Source: Chytridium lagenaria (Eukaryota; Chytridiomycota; Chytridiomycetes; Chytridiales; Chytridiaceae). Taken from it: DNA of 64,000 nucleotides. Under the pieces are notes generated by a model, which had not been told where the DNA came from, searched no databases, and saw nothing but the letters and a program-made list of their open reading frames with translations. The DNA lies in contig JAHLKC010000008.1 in NCBI GenBank assembly GCA_025449115.1, positions 186,001-250,000 on the forward strand, written 5' to 3'. Positions 55,834-64,000 of the stretch are shown in pieces. The translations under genes and the position numbers were made by a program. Each line of letters opens with the position of its first letter. The stretch's first letter is position 1.

Positions 55834-57835
55834 TTAGCCTAACCTGGTGAACTCGTTGTATGAATCAACAAACGAATACATATAGAAGTCGTGAAGTAGC
55901 GAATCCGTTGTTCGAAGTACGTTTGCTACCCGTTGCAACCAGGCATTCGCTTGCTCGGCTGCCTGAGTATTCCACCGCCCTAGTTCCGGAAATGCAATTT
56001 CAGCAAGTTCGGGATTAAACAATTCCTTGCACCGTTCGTCATTATGCGACTTGAAATGAAATTTATCCACGAGCCACACAACCTCGTCTATCACACGACG
56101 AAATGTGTTAGCCGTAATGGGGTTATCAACAGCGTCAATCGCATGCTTCACCGACGGAATGAAACGGCATGCCTTATCGAAGAACGTGAAAGTAGGATAG
56201 CGACCTAGTGGAAACATAAATATTTCATAATATTTTACTCTATACCTATACTTTCATACGTATGTGATATCCCGGGCAAAAGTTCCCCCGTCTGCTCAAA
56301 AGTGAACATTTTGAACACGTTCATAATATGACCACATGACCAAACATTGATAAAAATTCCCGGAAGGTGTCGACGAGTAACTCTATATTTAAATGCGCCC
56401 CTTTCTGCCTCATCTTTGTCAGTTGTAAAGTCATCAACCGTAGACGTTTGCTTCTTTCTCTTCCGGGGAGGCAGTAGATTCGACTTTGTGCTGTCGACGG
56501 CGCTGTTTGTCGAAGCAAGACTGAGTTGTACATATGACGTGGTCGTGGTTCAAGCATGTTCTACCATCGCTTCCTTCAGAATTCGCTTTTTCCTCACATC
56601 CGACAATGATGCAAACTAACCCAAATTCTTCATAGTGTGATTTACAGAAACCCTCCTGCGGTGTCGTTATAGGGTCCTTACAACCCGCTATTCGACAAAC
56701 TTGGTGGCCTAGGCTATGTAAGCGATAACAAACATTATGTATTACCTATGGCCTTCCCATCCACCACCGATGCTGATATTACATTTCCTTTTGACGAAAT
56801 ACGATGGCATGCACCACAGGAATGATTCCACTTCGTAGCACTGTAGCGTCGAAAGTAACTAACAAAATCCTCCATTGCACGTGTATATTCACGCAAAGTA
56901 CTTCCCGCTGCACCAGGCAAATCTGCTGACTCCCAGTGCTCAAGCTCCAGTTCTCCGAGGTGCGGCTCGCGAGCAGTCGGTGTTCATGAAGTTTGATGAT
57001 AGTTAAAGTATGTAGGCCTTCTTGAAAAGAGGGTTTGCTTTCGGAGAAGGAATTTTTTGCTGCTGATAAGAGGAGACCAACGCCTGGTATGTGAGCTGTG
57101 AAGTCCAGTGCTTGGAGCTGAAAAGATTGGATGGTCAGTATCTTCGCAACCAAAAAATAACGGAAAATACTAGTACTTGCCTTAACATTACTGGTACTCT
57201 AACTGCCCATATGTCCGCTGCCGTTACATTGATGTAGTTTGACTGATCCAATCGAAGAAGTCCGGTTTTTTCTATAATGTCTTTTGAGTACATCACTCTC
57301 TTGTTGTGAGAAGATGACGGAAATGCAGTTGATGGTGTGAGGTAGGAATCCACAAAGTAAGATGACTTGTTGCAATGAGTCGATTGAGAGCGTCGGCGGC
57401 AATCAGCCTTGAGCAAATAACCTTTCTTCAGACCAGTTGTAGACAAGACGTTAACGTTGGCGTCGGATTCTTGAAATCTCAAAGGTGCCCTACAGCCCAG
57501 ACAAGAGGACACTGGGGGAGCAATTAAAGTGACTGGATTCACAGTATTCCAAAGAGTTGGCTTCCTTGCTTCATACATGTTGTTAATGATACTGCAAATG
57601 TCATCTAAAGAGACTTTTAACGTTTTTGAAAGGAAAGAAATGAAGAGACGAAGCTGATACGATTAACTTGTGAATAAAGTATGCTATATACCTTCGGTCG
57701 CTTGATGAACGCCTCTTCAGCCTTGCAGAACTCCTCAAAACAGTCGGCCAGAGTCCCCATGTTATGGCATATAGAAATAACGACGTCAACAACGTCGAAT
57801 AGACTTAAGCTAAGCTCCATTTTAAGTAAGATCAT
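55834..57835 (-). CDS. KDZ-type transposase with CxC5 and CxC6 cysteine clusters
   Basis: Predicted transposase of the element, read right to left from about 57,835. The CxC5-like cluster is at about 57,530-57,280 (VSSCLGCRAPLRF, then LLKADCRRRSQSTHC). The CxC6-like cluster is at about 56,830-56,520: CGACHRI, ISASVVDGKAIG, VCRIAGCKDPITTPQEGFCK-SH, CIIVGCEE, then TCLNHDHVICTT. The C-terminal part at about 56,170-55,834 has WLVDKFHFKSHNDERCKELF, FPELGRWNTQAAEQANAWLQ and the terminal YNE. These correspond to the D-x-FHFK-x-H ... C ... FPEL ... NT-x-x-EQ-N-x-W pattern of KDZ-associated transposases. Several exons and at least one frame shift (near 56,935) separate the parts. Whether the catalytic triad is complete cannot be judged by eye. 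Confidence 0.72.
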
Positions 57836-57979
57836 GCACCATTTCTACGGCCTAAGTCCGTTCGGAGTTTTATTGCTAACCAACCCTTAACTGTGTGACA
57901 CTGTACTACGGCAAGCATTAAAATTTGCAAATCATGATACTATATCTATTAGGTATCTAACAGTTTTATTTTGGTTTGC

Positions 57980-58145
57980 TAGACACAAACCACCGCTAGA
58001 CACAACTGACGTCTTACATATAATACGTCTTACATAAGTTGGTAAACTACATGTATACTATTTCTATTAGCTTACTATACGACATCTATTACAGACACCA
58101 TTGCGCATCGATTAGAGTGGTCACGCTAGACGGACGTCCTCCAGT
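57980..58145. repeat. Right subterminal repeats of the KDZ-type element
   Basis: Copies of CTAGACAC, GACGTCTTA, ATACGTCTTAC and GCTAGACGGACGTCC, largely the inverse of those at the left end. Confidence 0.55.
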
Positions 58146-58539
58146 TATCACGCACTGAAAACATTTTCTCGCATACTTTTTTCTCAAAATTTTTATGGTA
58201 ACTTTTCCGTGTCATTTAAGAATTGAATCAGATTTTTTTTATAAATGGTGTGTGTTCGAAAACAGGAGGACATGGAGATATAGCTTTATTTTCATTGATT
58301 GTCAACTACTTTATTCCTAACTCTGCCTGGAGCTCTTTTACATATGTTTTTTACCAGAGTCACGAACAATTAGAAGCATTTTTTTAATATTTATTTTCTT
58401 ATGCATTTACTTTGCAAAAACTTCCTCTTATTGGACAAGAATATACTTAAGGTAACATTAAATTCATTTACTCTGAAGTAACTTTTTTTTAAATACTCTG
58501 AAGTAATTTTTTTTTTTTAAAAAAAGTTAATAAAGAACT

Positions 58540-59115
58540 TTACTCCGGTACTAGAAGAACGCAGAATCGACAAAAATTGGAATATTATCAAATTTCAAAT
58601 TCTAACGCATTTTGAGGATATCATTGAAAGACTTGGTAAGTTGAATTCAAAATGTTTATGCAGTACCCAAAAACCGCCACATTCATGATTTGAAAAACGG
58701 TTACCGGAGCTCCAGTAGGACTTCTACTTCAATGCGTCAAATTTTGCAAGCGAACACGATAAGATTCATAATGCATGAAATGGTAATGCACTAGTGTTTA
58801 TTTTTTTTAACTGTCACATAGAATTTAGATTTTTTGAATCGGAGTTGAACGATGAGAACTTGTCCGAAATCGACACCGATGAAATGGGTATGACGCTGCT
58901 CAATAAAAGCAAAGCGAAGATTTTGATGATTTCAGATTTCAACAATCACCTGGTTTGCGCGGAGCTGCAAGAAGCATTAAGTAACGTTAATGGCACATTG
59001 AACTAGTGGAAAACTTACAGCAAGATGAGCAAACTATATCCAACGCAGCCTTGTTAAGATATCTGCATAAAGCATGTGCTAAAGTTGTGGACTTACCGGA
59101 GCCTGAACATAGGTA
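58540..59115 (+). pseudogene. Decayed transposase-like fragment
   Basis: Broken plus-strand text. NWNIIKFQILTHFEDIIERL (about 58,575-58,635) is followed in another frame by DLKNGYRSSSRTSTSMRQIL (about 58,690-58,750), which recalls the end of Plavaka-type transposases (K-H-x-L-x-H-Y...G, then YR-x-x-N/S-x-R...). A further frame at 58,800-59,005 (LNDENLSEIDTDEMGMTLLN) and a helical piece to 59,113 (ALLRYLHKACAKVVDLPEPE) may be its continuation. Stops and frame changes indicate a relic. The family call is tentative. Confidence 0.35.
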
Positions 59116-62100
59116 AAATATCATCATGTTATTTTCAACAATCTTTTCTCATTAGAGAAAAAAATAAAGTCTGACACCATTCGCAGGCAGAGGGTAGACT
59201 CGAAAGGATACAGGGCAATTCTCATATCTCACGGAGAAAGTATCAATGTCGCCCACTTTGTTTAAGCGGTTGACATCACATGTTGGAGCAAAGAGCGTAC
59301 GTTAGTCCTGGCAAAGTTGAAGTTTCCTGGCAAAGTGTAAGTTTCCACATATCTATTAAACTTAACTGATTTGATAAATAAACGGTTGGAATCGAAATTA
59401 ATAGCGGAATACAGATCATAAGTTTGTCTGATAGTTTTGGGTCACTTCAAGCCCATAGTGGCCAAAGATATAATTAGGGCAAACCTTATCCCTTTATTTT
59501 CATCTTCTAAAGGTGGTTTTAAAGAATATTTTCTCAAATGCTATATAGACTGTGACACATTTTCAAGGCTACATGGAATTAAGGTCAAATGATATTAGGC
59601 CCTGCTCATGCCGCACTCCCACTCACAGGCAACTAGATAGCAAGTCATTGTGTGAAGAATTACATTATTAACATGGCCTATGGCTCATATGGACATTTTG
59701 TCTAAGTCCGTTGAGTTCCGTTATATCCCGCGTCGACACAAATATTTACGCGTCATATTGAATCCTCCCTTCTTTTCCCTTTGGGTTTTTTATATATACT
59801 TTTTCCCCACATTTATAGGATTTTTATCAAAGAAGATGGCGCGCATTTGTGCCGTTTATGTGTGTGTGCATATGTTGTGTCTATTATTTATTTCTATTTT
59901 GTGTATTACTTTAATATAAGAGATTTCTTGATTTAATTTGGACCTGTTGAATTAAGTAGTTGATATTGAGTTGATTCCCCATCCTCTATCTCACGCGCGT
60001 GGCCTTGCCGTGATCTCCCTTCACTCCTTCTTGGATGGCAGCCCACCCCTCTACCCCCTGCCACCTGATGAAGCCGCAATCCAGCTGTTTGAAGCAGAAG
60101 GCTGTAATGGGAGCCCAAGGGTCCTCCTCATTGTCAGTGTCCTTTAGCTTAGGCTTGGTTGGCTACATTCCACTTCTGATGATCCCCGAGCCGGTGATCG
60201 ACGCTGCAGGCAGGTGATGAGTGAGGTTACCCTGTGCCAGCTCGTGAGGCAACGAGATCATCACGTTCCAAAAGGTGCCATAGCAGGAAGGCAAGGAGGC
60301 TTTCAGCCATCCCCGATCGCCAGGAAACGATCTGGTGCTCAATATTGGTTTATTAGCAAGGTAAGTCGACATAGAAGATACTAAACAGGTTCCCTTCTCC
60401 CTTTAATTAAGCAGAATCTCGCGATCACTCACCCACACCATCGCCAAACAACATTAAAATCACTTTGATTCAGGAGTACATCCTGTCCCTAGGTGCTCTG
60501 TGGACTTGCTTGGCTGAAGCAACTTTTAACTCTTCTCCCCTACCCCCTAGTTGAAGCCAGGTAGGGAGGGATGGGTCAAGAGAAGATCACAATTGTAATC
60601 AAGAAAAGAACAGAGGTGGTTATACTACCCAAACCTTCAAAGGAATCATGGCGCAGAGGCGTCTATCCAGAGCTCAGGCCTTCTTGACTCAAGTGTCTTG
60701 GTTCAAGGTGTAGTCTTCCCCAGCGGCGTGACCCCGAGCGCCTGCAGGTACAACTAAATAACACAATTTTGAATAACAGAAGAATGAAGAAAGCATGGCC
60801 CAAGGGTAGCCATGCCTGGATGTATGGGTGGGATCAATCCATGACTACAGAGGTGCATGTAAATCTATTCAACTTTCTACAACTAATAAAATAATACATA
60901 AAGGGGATTAAATAACAACAACAGGCATCTCAACCAACGTGGTAGCATGTCATAAGTTGGCATACCACATCAACCACCCTTCCTTCTATAAAAACCTCTC
61001 TCGTATCTATGGGGAAAAACTATGTGGAGTATCCTGATAGCTCTGTAACAACAGCTCAAGCAAAATCAACTGGGAAGGAAAAGGTTTACTAGCTTCTTTT
61101 ATCTGCCTCTGACTCCTCTTCAGTTGCACATAATGGGATAAGGTCAAAAAACCATCAGGTTCTGGAGTAGATGTTGAAACCGGGGAAGTGACGGCCCCTG
61201 ACAGTGTTTGGGAGGAATATCTGGATGTGGGATGTCTTCTTCACTGGTTTTACTTACTTTTCTTTCTCAAAGGCATCCGGATGCGAGAGATTTCCGGAAG
61301 AAACTAATGTTGAATGTAGATCTACTGGAAGTTCTATGCCCGAGACATGTTGCTACTGGAAAGTTTGCTGTTGGCTTGAAGAAAGAGGGTTATTTTGAGG
61401 GATTGACCAACTTTCCAGACATAAACTCCTACTCTTTGGGCAGCCCCAGCACACACCTGCTCCAAGCAGTTTGTGGACCCCTCAAGGCTTGCTAGCATGA
61501 TTTTCGAGAAAGTTGCTGTTAAGAAAGTAGGTGTTTCTTCATTTTTAAAATGGAACTTTTGGGATCTGGAGGGATCAGACAAGGAAGGCAGCATCTATGC
61601 TTCTGACAGAGAGACTGACAACAAGGAGGAAAAGAGAATGGCTAAACAGAGTAGAGCTCAAGCTGATGACAAAGATGCTGACTTCAATAAGGTGAATTGA
61701 AGCCTTATTTCATCCCGATAGATGCTTTTTCTGTTGTTCAAGTCAAGAAGGACCGTGATATCGCATCAACACTTATTACTCCAATTTGTTCTTATCTGAG
61801 GGATACAACCAACATCTCTTTGGCGATGGCAACAGAGGACAGCCAAAAACGAAAAGATCGGAAGAAAGTTACCCCGACAAAAAGGCTGATGTGGAGGTGG
61901 GGTTCTTGGATGTGCTGGCTGGCTTATATGGGTGGTTAAAGTCTGTAAGAGAGTCTCGTTAGGTTTATTTATTACTAATAATTCTCGAATTTATGACAGA
62001 AGAAGAATTCCTTGGAGGATGTCTCTGAAATCAACCTCAATCTCCATGGGCAGAATGTTTCAGCGGATTCCAACGCAGTTTTACAATTCAGCAAGCCTTC

Positions 62101-62744
62101 AAGTATATCAAGTATGTGTCCACTGAGCCTGCCATCATACCCACAATTATTGATATGTCGCCACAAAATCCCCGCAGAGCCTTTTTACGTTCTTTCAAGT
62201 CATTATGATGCTTAAAGCTCATTCAATATACCCATACTTTCATATCTATTAGTTTCTGTCTCTCAATTCCTTTGCAGATTGCTCCTTCCCATATTCAGCC
62301 CACATGATAAGAGGTATCTTGTCCCTCCACATCACGTTGCTGCTTTGCAAAGTTGTAGCTTCTTTTACAGATACATTAGCCACTTCTGACTCAACTATAA
62401 ATAATCTAAAGATTTAGCCTCGTGTCATCAGATGAAGTTGTAAAGAACGGCCATGCCCCAAGCAAGGTTTCTCTGAACGTCAAAGTTGTATGGACGCATG
62501 TGGCAGAGAATTAGGTACTTTTTCTTCATCACTCCCAAAATCCACTAAATAATATTGCAAAGAACTGAATGGCGCAAGTTGAACAGCTCCTCTTTTGTGT
62601 TAACAACCCTAATAAGTTAAAATATTAAATATATGGCTGTATTCCTTACAAATTTTGCATGGCGTTCTGCTCATCAACTCTTTTAGATTAGAACAGGTTC
62701 CTTGATAGAGAAAAACAAGGTAAAATGGCCTTGCCACGTGTTTG
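59116..62744. other. Repeat-like, gene-poor region
   Basis: No intact gene found. Short frames near 61,200-61,500 (GKFAVGLKKEGYFEGLTNFP) and 61,700-62,200 have no recognised domain. The 60,600-61,010 part, with an inverted word pair around accaacgtggtagcatg and ttggcataccacat and a TATA-like tataaaaacc, could be an LTR or leader of the copia element to the right, but no second LTR copy is in the window to prove it. The base composition is less AT-rich than around 58-59 kb. Confidence 0.35.
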
Positions 62745-64000
62745 ATGTCTCGCAATGGCGACTTGGGATAAGATCATTGAGACCTATTAGAGAAAGGCTA
62801 AGACAAACAGAAACGCGATCAGACAAAAACTCACGAACATGAAGATGAAAGAAGAAGACAATTTGAAGACTTACATCGCAGAAGTCTTGTCAACCATCCA
62901 GCAACTGAAGGCTGCGGGAGAGGACTCTGCAACCCCGCAACATATCTCCATCCTTTTGACGACCCTCCCAGAAGCATACTATCAACAAAGACAACGCGGT
63001 GGTGAAGACCGAGAGTGCTATAATTGTGGCAGGAGAGGACACCTGGCAAGAGACTGTTGGGGGCTAGAAGAAACAACAACAACGACAACAGAAACGAGAG
63101 GGAGAACAAACCTCAAGCTCTACCAGCAGCTGCAGGAAGAGGCCAGCTCTGTGGAAGAGGACGAGGAGGTTTCCATGGCCGATTTGGTTGCGGAAGAGGT
63201 AGTCGAGGCCGAGGTGGTTGGAACCAAGGACCTAATGCAAATGTAGCAAATGAACAACAACAATCAAAACAACAACGAAGGGATTTCAGTTAGTCTTTGT
63301 TGCAGCAGTGCCAACCGTCAGCTTGACTGGGGATGGCGCATTGCAAGCAAGAGACACTAGATGGATGTTTGATTCAGGAGCTACTCACCACATGACCTTT
63401 CAACGCAGCATCCTGATCAACTATCGGCTCCATCCAGTGCAACGTCAGCACTGTGGATAGCCAGAGCAAGCTCTGTGAAGTAAAGATTAGAAATGGTGGA
63501 AGAACGGGAACTTAGTGTTAAAGAACGTTCTCTAAGTACCTAACCTTAGACGGAACTTGATCTCACTTGGCATGGCAAGGAAGAAAGATCCTGACATCTC
63601 TCCGAAAGACATCGGATACGACCTGAAACCAAAGAAGGAACCGTCAGCACAAGCGCTTGCACAACGAAGAAAACCTCATTTACCTTGATCAAGTGATCGA
63701 TTCAAAACCCAGCGTCTTCTTGGCAAAGGTTGGGAAACCAGTAGTCCGCATCAATGGTATCTGCAGATGGGCCATCTAGGAAGAAGGGAGTGAAGAAATT
63801 AGTGAAGGTAGCAAAGGAGGTCATAATAACTGATGAAGAGGAAACTCACCTCTGCGAACGGTGTGTTGATGGAAAGATGACACGTGCATCATTTCCTGAC
63901 AAAGCCGACAAATTGAAATCCAAAGAGCCGCTCGAGAAGATTCACGTTGATATTGTTGGGCCTATGAAAACCGCGTCAAATGTGTTGGGTTTCGCTCATT
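62745..64000 (+). mobile_element. Ty1/copia retrotransposon, decayed, truncated by window end
   Basis: From left to right: UBN2-type gag (LKTYIAEVLSTIQQLKAAGE, ILLTTLPEAYYQQ), a CCHC zinc knuckle (CYNCGRRGHLARDC) near 63,015, an Arg/Gly-rich tail in the next frame (a G5 run near 63,060 marks the shift), the aspartic protease motif WMFDSGATHHM near 63,365, the NLISLG motif near 63,560, and the GAG-pre-integrase and start of integrase (LQMGHLGRKGVKKL, then HLCERCVDGKMTRASF, IHVDIVGP) at about 63,760-63,970. The order protease before integrase defines the copia superfamily. Several stops and shifts between 63,440 and 63,830 show decay. Reverse transcriptase and RNase H would lie beyond 64,000. 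Confidence 0.85.

Larger units (their letters stand above)
52440..58160. mobile_element. KDZ-type DNA transposon with two oppositely oriented genes
   Basis: Both ends carry many copies of related short words. On the left, gacgtctag, cgtgtctagcac, cagacgtc and gttagac cluster at 52,465-52,600. On the right, ctagacac, gacgtctta and gctagacggacgtcc cluster at 57,980-58,145, mostly in inverted orientation. Between them lie a plus-strand gene (52,801-55,417) and a minus-strand transposase-like gene (55,834-57,835), arranged tail to tail. Terminal repeats and the target-site duplication could not be fixed exactly; the best inverted pair is ggacgtgtctagc (about 52,475) against gctagacggacgtcc (about 58,122). 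The class is assigned from the CxC5/CxC6 domains and the C-terminal transposase motif of the minus-strand gene. Confidence 0.68.

Noticed and set aside
1..64000. CRISPR arrays, bacterial operons or ribosome binding sites
   Set aside because: No regularly spaced repeat array was seen; the introns and protein families show a eukaryotic nuclear sequence.

Overview
The window looks like a nuclear contig of a fungus. Genes are rich in short introns of about 50-110 bp with GT...AG borders, and one has a TACTAAC-type branch point near 36,165. The recognisable content is fungal: a bZIP factor, a hexose-type MFS transporter, a CDC25-class RasGEF, a NACHT-WD40 STAND protein, KDZ-type transposon proteins with CxC5/CxC6 cysteine clusters, and a Ty1/copia element. 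Membrane-anchored TKL-like kinases and MLKL-like proteins would fit an early-diverging lineage such as a chytrid. That placement is inference and weak.

Layout. 0.8-1.9 kb: bZIP factor (+). 2.2-3.1 kb: coiled-coil protein (-). 3.8-6.7 kb: sugar transporter with an unusual charged tail (-). 7.6-10.1 kb: polytopic membrane protein M1 (-). 10.5-17.7 kb: a second, broken copy of M1 whose two halves (10.5-10.85 and 17.1-17.7 kb) flank a 6.2-kb segment holding one very large unrecognised gene (11.4-17.1 kb, +). 17.9-19.1 kb: small single-pass membrane protein with a trefoil-like ectodomain (+). 19.2-24.3 kb: SAM-TIR-NACHT-WD40 NLR-like protein (+). 25.1-34.3 kb: three tandem genes (-) encoding kinase, motif-bearing linker, one membrane helix and the same trefoil-like ectodomain. 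35.0-37.1 and 43.5-45.7 kb: two paralogues (+) with an MLKL/HeLo-like helical bundle, a pseudokinase and a SEL1-like end. Between those paralogues lie a conserved membrane protein and a RasGEF (both -). 46.1-51.6 kb: polytopic membrane protein(s) (+). 52.4-58.2 kb: KDZ-type DNA transposon. 58.2-62.7 kb: repeat debris. 62.7-64.0 kb: decayed Ty1/copia element running off the end.

The most striking part is 17.9-45.7 kb. In about 28 kb it brings together a TIR-bearing NLR, three kinases whose predicted outside part is a lectin-like trefoil, an orphan protein with the same ectodomain, and two pseudokinases built like the necroptosis executioner MLKL. A sensing, signalling and cell-death neighbourhood is a reasonable hypothesis, but no functional link is proven by the sequence. 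The second candidate novelty is the giant unrecognised gene that appears to be inserted in a duplicated M1 copy.

Caution. Many otherwise good genes carry single-base frameshifts, often in or next to short homopolymers. Uncorrected long-read assembly errors are the likeliest cause, so frameshifted genes are annotated as genes rather than pseudogenes unless other damage is visible. All coding spans were assembled by eye, and intron borders are approximate unless stated.
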